From contig NC_134136.1 in assembly GCF_040939455.1 (NCBI RefSeq), positions 101,358,014 through 101,422,013 of the forward strand: a stretch of DNA of 64,000 nt, read 5' to 3'. Below the pieces are notes generated by a model. The model was not told the origin of the DNA. It worked only from the letters and a program-made list of their open reading frames with translations, and searched no databases. Source of the stretch: Microcebus murinus (Eukaryota; Chordata; Mammalia; Primates; Cheirogaleidae). Position numbers and translations under genes: made by a program. Positions within the stretch are counted from its first letter, which is position 1, and each line of letters starts with the position of its first letter. Positions 12,895 to 23,639 of this stretch are shown piece by piece.

Positions 12895-13500
12895 TATGTT
12901 CATTCATTAAACAAATATTTATTGAATGTCTACTATGTTCCCATGGCATGTCTTCATGGAATTTGCATTCTAAGTGAAGAGCAGTAAATGTAATAAATTA
13001 TATCATACAGCATCGTCCAATAGAACTTTCTGCAATTATGGAAATGTCCTATAATATCTTGCTTGTTCAATATGGTAAACAACAGCCATATGTGGCTATT
13101 GAGCACTTGGAACATGGCTATTGCAACTGAATAAATATTTCCTTTTATTTAAATTTAATTAACTAATATTTATACTTAGATATTCACATGTGGCTAGTGT
13201 AATCACACTGAACCATGTAGAATATTAAAGTTGATAAGTTTTATGGAGAATAAAACTGAAATGAAAGAAGAACAGAATAAGGGGAGTGCAATAGGGAGGG
13301 TGGTCCAAAAGAGATTGGAATTATAAATTGGGTAAAGTATATTTCATTGACACAGTGACAATTAATGCAGCAAAGACCTGAAAGAGGGAGAGAGTTGGCC
13401 ATGGTGTTATTTGGGAGGAAAACATTTTATGTACAGGAAACAGCCTGTGCAAAAATCCCTTAGGTGCAATTGTGCTTGGTATGTTGAGGTGAAATCTGCT
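12895..13500 (-). mobile_element. L2 LINE remnant, split by a DNA transposon
   Basis: Antisense L2 3' sequence: 'acaaatatttattgaatgtc' at the start, then an 'ataaattatatcata' run. After the interruption at 13015-13226 it resumes with 'ttgataagttttatggaga', 'gcaaagacctgaaagaggga' and 'acagcctgtgcaaaaatccc'. The two halves join in the order expected of one L2 copy, so the inserted element is younger. Confidence 0.6.
13015..13226. mobile_element. Small nonautonomous DNA transposon (hAT/Charlie-like)
   Basis: It contains the words gtccaatagaactttctgca and catatgtggctattgagca, with the latter echoed in inverse context by 'cacatgtggctagtgtaat'. This resembles the palindromic small MER elements mobilised by hAT transposases. 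It sits inside the L2 at 12895-13500. The exact family is uncertain. Confidence 0.5.
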
Positions 13501-13689
13501 TCCCCTATATCTTTGACCCATTGATTCTAAGTCTTTTTCAGAGAAAATACTTTATCTATTTTTTTTCTCAAAATGACAGCCCTTTGAAGTATTTTAATAC
13601 TAATGCCTACATTTTTCTTACTTCCCACTAAATTTCCTAACAGCATATTTGTTCATTTATTTATATCTTCCCTTATTCTAAAATATTTT

Positions 13690-14338
13690 TAAATTGTTTT
13701 CAACTTTATTAAAGTATAATTTACATGTAAAACTTTTATATATTAAAAAATTTTGGCACACAATGTGAGGTTTTGATATATGTATACATTGTGAGATGAT
13801 TAAATGAAGCTAATTAACATATACATCACCTCACATACTTATTTCTTTGTAGTGAGAATATTCAAGATCTACTATCTCAGCAATTTTCAAGTGTACAATA
13901 CATTATTATTATTAACTATTCTGTGCAATAGATCTCCAGATATCATTTCTCTTATCTGTCTGAACATTTGTACCCTTTGACCAGCATCTCCCCATATCTA
14001 CCTCCTACCTCCAGTCCCTGGTAACCACCATTCTCCTTTCTCCTTTTATGAGTTCAACTTTTTTACACTCCACATATAAGTGAGCTCATGCAGTATTTAT
14101 CTTTCTGTGCCTAGCTTATTTCACTTAGCATAATGTCCCCTAGGTTCATCAATGTGGTTGCAAATGACCAGATTCCTTTCTCTCAGAAGGCTGAATAGTA
14201 TTCCATTGTGTGTTTGTGTGTGCATCACATTTTCTTTATCCATTCATGCATTTCTTTATCCATTCATGCATTGATAGACACTTAAGTTGATTCAATATCT
14301 TGGCTATTATAAACAATGTTGCAATGAACATAGGAATG
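13690..14338 (-). mobile_element. Antisense L1 3'UTR/ORF2 end (old mammalian L1)
   Basis: It opens with the antisense 3'UTR words 'tttattaaagtataatttac' and 'tttgatatatgtatacattg', then ctccccatatctacctccta. It proceeds to 'ggctgaatagtattccattg' and 'ctattataaacaatgttgca', the reverse complement of the ORF2 C-terminal region. Confidence 0.75.
14231..14270. repeat. Perfect 20-bp tandem duplication
   Basis: tttctttatccattcatgca is present twice, back to back, inside the antisense L1. It is a local slippage event. Confidence 0.95.
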
Positions 14339-14369
14339 CACACATGCACACACACACACACACACACAT
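14335..14369. repeat. (CA)n microsatellite
   Basis: A short CA run with one interruption (atgc) sits at the boundary of the antisense L1. Confidence 0.9.
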
Positions 14370-14858
14370 ATAAAACCCTAAAGATTAGACCAAAAAAAAA
14401 TTAGAAATTATTTTATCAATTTAAGTATCACTCTTCCAGAAAGAAATAGCTTATAGGTAATGGAAACAGAGAAAAGAGTTAAGAATGTAGTAAAATAAGA
14501 ACAATTTTCCATCTACAAAAAGGTCAGGAACAAAGTTAAATATCAGCTAACAGATATTGTAGAATTCTAGACATTTGGACAATTCGAACACCAAATTTTA
14601 GCGCTGAAATTGCCTCTAAAAGTCCTAGAACCTATAGGAAAAAAAGTGATGGAAAATTACATAGTTTGCCATATGGGATAAATAACAAAGTAATCGTCAG
14701 GTTCTTCATGTCAAGAAATACTTTTCTTATCTCTTGGAAGAAAAGAGAAAGATTTACATGAGTCTTTATATAGATGGTGCAGAATAATGTTGACAATACC
14801 TGTAAATAGTTTCCTTTAGTGAATGGGAGTATTTTTCCTTAATGTATAATTGACACAG

Positions 14859-14860
<2 letters not shown>
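14370..14860. other. AT-rich DNA, nothing recognised
   Basis: No family or exon could be supported. Confidence 0.5.

Positions 14861-14904
<44 letters not shown>
14861..14904. repeat. (AT)22 microsatellite
   Basis: An uninterrupted AT dinucleotide run of 44 bases. It is probably length-variable. Confidence 0.97.
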
Positions 14905-14906
<2 letters not shown>

Positions 14907-15072
14907 TTGGTAAATATTTTAAACTTCCCAAAGGAGACTTAAATACCCTCTGACTACTGTTTCTGAACCAGGTTTTCTACTTCACTGCATGTTTGTTTCC
15001 CCCTTCCTGGAAGTAACTAGTATTTTAAATTTCACATATAACAGAGCTTGAACCATGAACTTATACATACAT

Positions 15073-15130
15073 CTATTTATATACTGATAGTATATTTATA
15101 TACTGATTATATTTATATACTGATAGTATA
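15073..15130. repeat. AT-rich minisatellite-like tract
   Basis: Three tandem, slightly variant copies of a unit close to atttatatactgatagtat. A short open frame runs through it and is not considered coding. Confidence 0.8.
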
Positions 15131-15139
15131 TAGAGTTTA

Positions 15140-15362
15140 TAGTATATTTTGTGTGGTCTCCTTACATTATATCATTTTTCGACATGCTTTTTTCTCTAAG
15201 CAATATGTCTTAAAGTTCTGTCTACGTCATACAGACTATGGCTGTTTATTCTAATTGCTGCATGGCAGTCCATGGGATGGATATAACACAGTTAATTGAG
15301 CTATTCCGTTTTTGATGGTCAGATAAGTGGTTTTATTTATGAACAATAGTGTAATGAAATTC
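15140..15362 (-). mobile_element. Old L1/HAL1-type 3' remnant
   Basis: The order of words ('ctaagcaatatgtcttaaag', 'attgctgcatggcagtccat', then a run resembling 'cattcccttattgatgg', then 'tgaacaatagtgtaatgaaa') is that of an antisense ancient L1 ORF2 3' end. A similar remnant lies at 27500-27800. Confidence 0.5.
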
Positions 15363-15382
15363 CATGTATTGAATCCTCTTCA

Positions 15383-15954
15383 TGTTCAAACTTAGTAGCT
15401 TAACACAACATAAATTTGTTATCTTAGAGTTCTGTAGGTCAGAAATCTGACATGGGTTTCAGTGGCCTAAAATAAAGATGTCAGCAGGGCTGCATTCCTT
15501 TCTGGAGGTTCTGGGGGAGAATCCTTTTCCTATTCATTTCAGCTGTTGACAGAATTCAGATCCTTGCATTTGTAGGACTGAAACTCCTGTTTTGTTGCTG
15601 GCTGTCAGTTGAGGACTGTTCCCAGATTCTAACGCCTGCTACATTCCTTGGCTCATGGCCCTGTTTCTCCATCTTCAAAGCCACCAACCATGGGTCAAAG
15701 TCCTGTCATGCTTTAAATATCTCTTTCTTCTTCCATCTCATGTTTCTTACTTAGCTGGGAAAGGTTCTCCCCTCTTACTAACTTATATGATATAGGTCAG
15801 CCCCCATGAAATCCAGGATAACTCCCCCATCTCAAGATCTTTAACATAATCATATCTGCAACATCCCTTTTGCCATGTAAGGTAACATATTCACAGGTTC
15901 CAAGGATTAGGGCATGAACAATTTTGGTGGGGGTACATTATTCAGCCAACCACA
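15383..15954 (-). mobile_element. MaLR (MLT1-like) LTR, antisense
   Basis: It reads as an antisense MLT1-type LTR: 'aaacttagtagcttaacaca', 'tctgtaggtcagaaatctga', 'ggctgcattcctttctggag', then 'ccatgtaaggtaacatattc' and a terminal 'cattattcagccaaccaca'. No internal retroviral genes are present. A related LTR lies in the opposite orientation at 18550-19012. Confidence 0.7.
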
Positions 15955-16859
15955 ATATCTAACAAATTTTAACAACTAAGATGACAAATGTCCTGTTTTT
16001 GTTTGTCTTTAAAAACTACCTGGCTTCATCATTCACATTTTCTCAATTACATGTAATGAAATAAGTTTATCCTGTTCAACAATATTGCTGTGATTTTGAC
16101 TTTCACTGCTTTAGATTTAATGATCACTTTGAGAAAACCTGGCATTTTTATGATATTTCATTATTCCAGCAATAAATAGAGTGTAGCTTTCAATAATTAT
16201 AGATCTTCCTTTAGGTTCTTCAGCAAAGTTTCATTGCTTTCTCCATAGAGATCTTGTATTATTTTGTAAGTATAACCTTACTGTATAACCTTACTTTTGC
16301 TGTATTTTTGTTGTAATTTTGGAATAAGCTCTTATTGGCCTATAAGAAAACTGTTAATTTTGTTAGTTCTTGCTTTATACAGCAAACTTAATGTATCCAT
16401 TGATGATATATAAAATATTGCCAATTGATTCTTCTGTATTTTATTCAGGATAGAAGATCCCTATTAATTGGCAAATTAGTAATGCCAATAGATCAAGAGA
16501 TAACTGCCATTAAAAAGATAGTTTATCAATCACAGTTACCAAGAGGAGGAGGTATACCATGCTACAAAGGGTCACACAGGAAATCACCAGGATCAGTCAG
16601 GAGGTAGAGAGAGTAGGGTAAAAACATGGGCAAGAGTCTTTGCTGTGGTTTCTGCAAGAAGAAACCAAAAAAAGAAGGGTAGGTAGGCTTAGGATTGGCT
16701 AGTGAAAATAACTTCAGTGGGCTCTGGGGCATAGAGGCTATGCTTAGTTGTCTGGCACCTGACCCTGGGGTGATGAGGGCAGGTGTATAGTGGCCCAGTG
16801 TATAAGAGCACACTACAGGTTGGAGATGTGGTCTGTAGATTGTTTGGTTTGTATTTAAA
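15955..16859. other. Mostly unrecognised; possible antisense L1 piece
   Basis: The part near 16190-16420 (tttcattgctttctccatag, then a 'gtatttttgttgtaatttt' run) could be an old antisense L1 ORF2 piece, but the match is weak. Nothing is recognised in 16430-16859. It holds two tandem 13-base 'ttactgtataacc'-like words near 16275. Confidence 0.4.
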
Positions 16860-16867
16860 AAGTGTGC

Positions 16868-17391
16868 TGAGTCAAATGGGAAGTCTACATTTATTTCTTT
16901 GAGGAATCTCCATACTGCTTTCCACAGAGGTTGTACTTACTAATTTTCAGTCCCACCAACAGCGTATAAGTGTTCTTTTCTCTCTGCATCCATGCCAGCA
17001 GCTATTGTTTTTTGACATTTTAATAAAGGCCATTCTGACACAAGTCAGTTAATATTTAAAGTTGCATTTACCTGATGATTAGTGATGTTGAGCACTTCTT
17101 TGTATGTTTATTGGCCATTTGTCTATCTTCTTTGGAAAACTTCTGTTCATGTCTTTTGCCTACTTTTTAATGTATTTGTTTGATTTTTTTTCTTGCTGAT
17201 TTGTTGGAGTTCTTTGTAGATTCTGGATATTAGCTCTTCCTTGGATGTATAGTATCTATCCAAAGAAAAATAAATCATTTCATTTAAAAGGACACCTGAA
17301 CTTGAATGTTTATTGTAGCACAATTCACAGTCACAAACATGTGTAATCAACTTAAGTGCCCATCAATTCATGAGTGGATTAAGAAAATGTA

Positions 17392-17430
<39 letters not shown>

Positions 17431-17773
17431 ATGGAGTACTACTCAGCTATAAAAAGGAATGGAAATACTGTCTTTTGCAGCAATTTGTATGGGATTATCC
17501 TAAGTGAAGTATCTTAGGAATAGAAAAACAAGTACTACATGTACTCTCTAATAATTGGAAGCTAATAGGTGGGCACACATGGGCACAAAGAAATGTAAAG
17601 GTCATAGGAAATCAAGAAGGGGAGAGGGAGGAGGGGAGGCATAAAAATCTACCTGTCTGGTACAATGAACACTATTCAGGTGATGGCCACACTAAAAGCC
17701 CCAAATTAAGCATTATAAAAGGTATCTGCATAACAAAAACATTTTGTACCCCTTTAATATTTCAAAATAAAAC
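16868..17773. mobile_element. L1 with 5' inversion (twin priming)
   Basis: The left part (16868 to about 17260) is antisense L1 ORF2 sequence (atactgctttccacagaggt; 'ttgtagattctggatatta'). The right part (about 17262 to 17773) is sense ORF2 C-terminus plus 3'UTR (ttgtagcacaattcacagtc; 'ttttgtacccctttaatat'). In ORF2 order the inverted part ends where the sense part starts, so together they make one continuous 5'-truncated element. Flanks aagtgtgc at 16860-16867 and 17774-17781 match as a target-site duplication. This is the accepted signature of twin priming during L1 insertion. Confidence 0.86.
17393..17429. repeat. (CA)n microsatellite inside L1
   Basis: A run of about 18 CA units replaces the 'gtatatgtatacc' stretch normally found here in L1 ORF2. 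It has probably expanded after insertion. Confidence 0.95.
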
Positions 17774-17781
17774 AAGTGTGC

Positions 17782-18549
17782 CCCCAGGAGAAGGCTGTTG
17801 CCAAGGGGAGGGGAGGCAATGAGGGAGGCAGAGGGCCAAGGCAAGGTGACCCAGAAATATTATTACATTCTGTAAAACAAGGCATGTCTGGCATATGCAT
17901 GTAAGACAGATATTAAAGCATCAAGTTTCCAAGAGCTAGAAACATTGCTAATACAAGAAGGTATGACCAGCACTACTTCATAGAGTCATTCCAGTAACCA
18001 GGCTGACAACAATCTGCCACCTTCAACATGTGGCTTCTAAGTTCACCCTGGACATTAATATCTGCCAACAGAAAGGGAAAGAGCAATGAGGATCTTTTGT
18101 GAGATGGTTTATGGGCCAGGCCTAGAAACAGCGCTCATCACTCCTATTCATTCTCTTCCAACTAGAACTTCATCCTAGAACACACCTAACTGTGAATGAG
18201 GCTAGGAAAGATAGTCTCACTGAGTGGTCCAGAAGAGAGGAGGATATGGTCTTTGTGAGTTGCCTGCAGTCCTGTCACGTAGGGGCCATATGTTACTTTG
18301 AGCACCTAGGGTTCACTGGGAAGAGCTATTTCTAATCTCCACTGCTACCTGACTGACCTCCTTTATATACAGATTCAAGTGATGAAGAAATTAGTTAGAC
18401 TTTCAAACATCAGTAATTTTAAGTATAAACTAATGAGAAAATAAAACATTCCTATTAGGAGATAAGTAAAATTCAGAGTGATGTGTTCAGGCCCAGAGGA
18501 AGCCCCAGGACAGAAGCAGCACTAAGGACAGACACTCAGGAAAATAGAA
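17782..18549. other. Unclassified, repeat-like DNA of moderate GC
   Basis: More GC-rich than its surroundings. The stretch 18095-18270 (gagatggtttatgggccagg; 'acacctaactgtgaatgag') resembles a mammalian interspersed repeat that could not be named with confidence. No exon is supported. Confidence 0.35.
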
Positions 18550-19012
18550 TAATGGTCTTCCAAAGATGATCATGTCTTAATCTGTGGGACCTGCTAGTAT
18601 GTTGCCTTACATGGCAAAAAGGATTTTTCAGGTGTGATAAAATTGAGTATCTTGAGATAGGGAGATTAACCTGGATTATCTTGATGGGTACAATGTAATC
18701 ATAATTATAAAAAGGAGACAGGAGGGTCAGAAGGAGAAGGAAGCAGATATGCCTACAGAAGTAGGAGTACTACCCAGAGAGAGGGATTAGAAGATGCTAC
18801 ACTGCTCCTTGAAGACAGAGGAAGGGACCACAAGCAAAGGAATGCAGGAAGCCTCTTGAAGCTAAAAAAGGCAAAGAAATGGTTTCTCCCCTGGAGCCTG
18901 CAGAAAGAAAGCAGCCTTGATGGCACTTTGATTTTAGGCCAGCAAAACTGATTTCACACTTCTGACATCCATAACTATAAGATAATAAGCTGTGTTGTTT
19001 GAAGCCAAAAAA
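18550..19012 (+). mobile_element. MaLR (MLT1-like) LTR, sense
   Basis: Sense-strand words of the same family as 15383-15954: 'gttgccttacatggcaaaaa', 'tgagatagggagattaacc', 'aaaggaatgcaggaagcctc', 'aagataataagctgtgttgt'. The start of the LTR is lost. It is a solo LTR remnant with no viral genes. Confidence 0.7.
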
Positions 19013-19059
19013 GAAAGTCCATGCATTTTAAAAATAATTATTTATACCTCCTATTTTTG

Positions 19060-19235
19060 TCATGTCTTATTGTAATTGTAAGCACTACCAATTTAACGCA
19101 GACCAACAGATAACAGTCATGCTTGCCATATTTGTGACTTCGACAAAAATGCTTCTTATATTTCACCATGATTCATATTTGCTACAATTTTCTGGTCATT
19201 ATCCCTTATCAAGGTGTGGGACAAAGGGGTGCATG
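19060..19235 (-). mobile_element. Possible antisense L1 reverse-transcriptase fragment
   Basis: Word order resembles the antisense ORF2 stretch just upstream of the RT active site (caaaaatgcttcttatattt; 'atcccttatcaaggtgtgg'). Strongly diverged. Confidence 0.4.
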
Positions 19236-19559
19236 AATGTTGGGTACTTAGAAGAATAAACTGTGCATTCCCTTTTGGCTTTTTTCCTAATATTCATTCT
19301 TCCTTATTGTTGACAGAAACCCCCTTTTTGTTTTGTCTTCTTTTGTTTTTTGTTTTTAAAGGAAGAGACGGCTATGTCTTTAATGAAAGTGGGACTTGCC
19401 TCAGGCCCTGGGGTTCACTGAAGTAAGCAAATTATTGTAGTCTTATTTATTTCACTACATATGATCTAGGTATGGGTTTAGGCCCAATCCCAGCATATAG
19501 AACCAGTTGGCAGTGTTAGGATAAAATTCCTCTTGCAAAAAATTAGAACCTAGACAGCT

Positions 19560-21490
19560 GTCTCTGGCAAAATTACGTAACTAACTTTTCCTTGGTTATT
19601 TCCTCAAATGGGTTTTCATTGCTATGTGCTTTTTCTTCTCCCTCAAGGATACTTAGAATTCTTATGTTTTGATGTTTTACATAATCCCATATTTCTTAGA
19701 GACTTTTTTCATTTCTCTTGATTTTCTTTTTATTTTTGACTGTGTTAATTTGAAAACCTTGTCTTCGAACTCTGAAATTCTTCCACTAGATCTAGTTATT
19801 AAAATTTTCCACTGTATTTTCAAATTCCTGAAATGACTCCTTTATTTCCAGAAGTTATTTTTTTTTAAGTATCTATTGCTTTAGTGAATTTTTCATTCAT
19901 GTTCTGAATTCTTTGGGGTGGGGGCGCAGTGGTTCTTTTTGTTGGTTTTCAACTTTCTCACCAATTACATTGGGCTTACTTGCAATCCATATTTTAAATT
20001 CTATATCTGACATTTCAAAAATTTTCTTTTGTTTGGAGTCCATTACTGGAGAGTGAATGTGATGCTTTGGGAATGTCAAAATAACCTGATTTATCATATT
20101 GCCAGAGTTTTTATGCTGATTCCTTGTAATCTGGATTCTCTTTACTCAACTCCAAACATATATCTTTGTGGTTGACCTATTCTTCTCTGCCAGGAACTCT
20201 GCTGCTTGGTGTAGAGAGGTATAGGTACACTTCTTTTTGCCTCATGCAGGTAGAGGTACCTGTCATGATGTTACTGGCAATTTGAATGGGTTGGACCTCA
20301 GACCTGTAAGAGAGTGTTCAGGTGCAGTGCTGGATAGAATCAGGTAATCAGGTAATCCCCAGTTTCTAGGTTCCTGGTTGGTATGTTTGAGTCCTGCGAT
20401 GACAAGACCAATACTGGGCTGGCAAAGTTGCCCTCAAGCCTCCCTGGGTTCATGAAATGGCTGTGATCATAAGGGTTTGGTGTACTCTTCTTCTCCAGAA
20501 TAATGCTCAAGCAAGAGAAGGACAAATGCAATGTGAACCTGCAACAGGGGGGCAGGCCCCCATTGATAACATTAGCAGAGATAGGCAGTTGTGGGATGCA
20601 CGAGACACTCACATCTTCCTCTCTAGTCATTGACAGTGGTCTCTGTCCTTTGGGGCCACAAAAGTGCCCAGATTCCCAGCTTGCACCCTGGACCAGTTGC
20701 AGCAGAGGTGATGGAGGCAAGTTAACTCACTGTGTGCAGGGCTACCAGACTGGCTATAAGCTATGGCCCACATGTTCTAGTGGGTGTGGTGTAGTTGCAA
20801 TAGGAACTTGACTTCAGGGAGGGTAGTTTCCTCCCAGAAGAGACAAGCAACCTGGGATAGGACAGCTAGCTCCACCCTCTCTCAGAGGAGGCAGTAGCTT
20901 TTGTCCTTGGGGCACACAACTGTGCTTACTTTGACTTTTTAGAGGGAAAGAAGTGAGCTCCAATGTCCACAGAAGTCTGGGTATGATAGGTGCTCTGTCA
21001 GGGGTAGAGTAGGTGCTTCCAAGTGCCCTTGTTTAATCATCCCCGGTGGAACACTTGCTGATCCTGAGCTGAACAGTCTTTCAGCCACAGCTGCCTCTGC
21101 TGCAGTGGGCGGAGAAGGGGAAAGAGGGGGAGGAGGAGAAGGTTCCAAATGGTGGGGAGCATCTCTACTGGGAGAGATGCAGACAACTTTGGATCAGGAG
21201 ACAGGTGAAGGAGAGTGTGCATACCACCTTCCTCTGTCCTAAAAAATATTCTTGGCACTTCCCAGTCCCCTTGAAGCAGCCTGCCCTAGGAGTCAGAACT
21301 CTGGAAATACTGCTGCTCTCCTGTGTCTCTCTGTTCCTTTGTGGTCGTTACAGTCCAAGTGAGTACTGTAGAATGTTCGTGTGAAATCTAGTGACAAGAA
21401 GACTGTGGGGCTGTCGCTTTCCTGTCAGGATGGAGGCGCCCAGCATGTGCACAGGCAATATGGCATCCACCATCTCAGCTCAGCTCTGTG
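19560..21490 (-). mobile_element. Antisense L1 5' half (5'UTR plus ORF1 start)
   Basis: The left part (about 19600-20100) is T-rich on this strand and reads as the A-rich coiled-coil part of ORF1 on the other strand. The right part is GC-richer and resembles an old L1 5'UTR, ending near a 'gccatc'-like word (atggcatccaccatctcagc) that may be a decayed 5' end. Frames of 60-126 codons within it do not encode recognisable protein. Confidence 0.6.
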
Positions 21491-21894
21491 ATGAAGGGAG
21501 ATGACCTTACGTGGGCACCCAGCCTGGTCCTCTGCTACCAAGAAGCTCTCAGTTCATTGATGGCAGCAGCACCTGGATTCATCAGGATAAAAGGGCTTTC
21601 ACACCACTGTAGGTGTGAGAGGAAGAAAAGTAAACACTTCCTCCTACCCTTGCTACTTGGCTTTGAATCCTTGTGGTGTCAGTCTCTGCCAGAATCTTGC
21701 TGCTTCTTATTCTACTCAACAACTTATTCTACTCCATGCCCGATGGGATCTCTGGTAAGCATAGGTTCTGGCACCTTTCCCTCACTATTTTGCCAGGACT
21801 CATCTAAAACTTTTTCTACTATTAGGAACAATTTGACAACCAATGGCTCTAGTCAGCCATCTTTCCCCTCTCCCTTCAACTGTATTAAAATATC
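21491..21894. other. Unrecognised DNA
   Basis: No repeat family could be assigned. It holds a short tandem 'cttattctactc' doublet near 21706-21733. A 207-codon open frame crosses it into the next L1 fragment and is rejected as a gene. Confidence 0.4.
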
Positions 21895-22140
21895 CATACT
21901 ACCCAAAGCTATCTATAGAAACAGTGTAATCCCTTTCAAAATCCCAATGGCATATTTAAAGAAAATTGTCTTTAAACTAAACTGCGGGAGGTGGGAGGAG
22001 GAAAGGGGTGTAGGCTTACATGGCATGTGTGGTGCACACCACCCGGGGATTGGACACATGGGGGTGCTAGGGGAAATGTTTGTAACCCTAGCAATATTTG
22101 TACCTCCATAATATGATGAAATAAAAGAAAAAAAAAAAGA
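21895..22140 (+). mobile_element. Internally deleted L1 3' fragment
   Basis: The first ~75 bases match ORF2 (compare 53087-53160 of the full-length L1: tatccatactacccaaagct against its counterpart). The following bases jump directly to the 3'UTR (gggaggtgggaggagg) and to the terminus 'tttgtacctccataatatg' with an A tail. About 1.3 kb of ORF2 and 3'UTR is missing between the two parts. Confidence 0.75.
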
Positions 22141-22998
22141 ACCTAAAAAAAATTTCTATGGAAGCACAAAAGACCTGTAATATTTTAAATTCTTTTTGAA
22201 ATTATGTTTAAAGTTAAATTAAATGATTTTTAATTTTTTATTGTCAGATTATTACAATTATTTTCCAATTATACAGAGCATGCTAATGAAATTGCCATGG
22301 AACAAATTATAACATCATCATTTACTATGTGATACTTAAAAGATTTCTTTGAAATTTCCAGAAATACTATATTATATTCTGGTTTTATATACAATTAATA
22401 TTAAATCAATAGAATTCAGGTACAGATATATTGGGTTATGACTGCCACATTCTTTTGAAGTTATTATAAAGTAACTGAAACCATATAGTTTTTAAAAATC
22501 AAGTTTGATAATCTATCAACCCCAAAGCTGTTATTAGTCACCAGGGATTCAGTATTCTGCATCTTAACTGACGTTTTGAATAATATCCATATCCCCGAGA
22601 ATCATACTGATTTAAATAACATTCATAAAAGAAGATAAAAAGTGGTAGAGAGAATGATCTTGTCACAAAGAACACCATAAATATTCAAACAATGTTTTGA
22701 AGGAGTTGATAAGGCAGTAAAATGAAGGAAGACTTTTCAAAAGCTGCAGTTTTCTTTAGATTAAAGGTGACCAGAGAGTGTGCAACAGGACATAATAATC
22801 TCTGCTGTAGAATGGTGTGGAGAAATGAATGGGAAATATAAGTGGTGTAAAAGTAGAGGGAAAGTAATTCCCCATATTAATGTTGAACAAAACTTAAGAA
22901 ATATAGGACTGGGCATTGTGCAGGCTGGTCCAGTCAGTTTGAGGCAATCCTTTAAGGTCTTATTCTTACATGACCTTTCTTGTTCTTTATTTTGGTTT
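22141..22998. other. AT-rich DNA, nothing recognised
   Basis: No family or exon could be supported. Confidence 0.5.
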
Positions 22999-23008
22999 CC
23001 CCTCTGAG

Positions 23009-23349
<341 letters not shown>

Positions 23350-23639
23350 CCCCTCTGAGCTTCTTCAGACCCATTTTACCATCTAAAATTCTGTTTATTA
23401 TTTTTAATATTTAATTAAAATTCTGCAGACAGTTATACCCTCAGAGGGGAAATATTATTTTGAATTTTAGTATAACAACAAAGATTTTTAAAAATAGATT
23501 GCATTGGATTCAATCAAGGTTTGACATAGGGTGGTCCACTATCTCACTTGGCCCAGAACTGTCTCAATTTTAAAATTCATAATTTGCAATCTGAACATAG
23601 ACTATTTTGGATTGACCTAGCTGTTTTGGTCTACAGCTA

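Noticed and set aside
15383..15954. Provirus bounded by the two MLT1-like LTRs
   Set aside because: The LTRs are in opposite orientation, and the DNA between them has no retroviral gene motifs but an L1 instead.
17393..17429. Regular repeats as a CRISPR-like array
   Set aside because: Simple CA dinucleotide run in a mammalian genome. No spacers, and no CRISPR array was seen anywhere in the window.
20340..20811. Overlapping 126- and 102-codon frames on both strands
   Set aside because: They lie in the GC-richer antisense L1 5'UTR-like segment. No motifs, and the two strands are open together, which is typical of chance.
21488..22111. 207-codon + strand open frame
   Set aside because: It is a chimera: unrecognised DNA joined to a decayed ORF2 stretch and then L1 3'UTR. 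No coherent domain, and the second half is repeat-derived.
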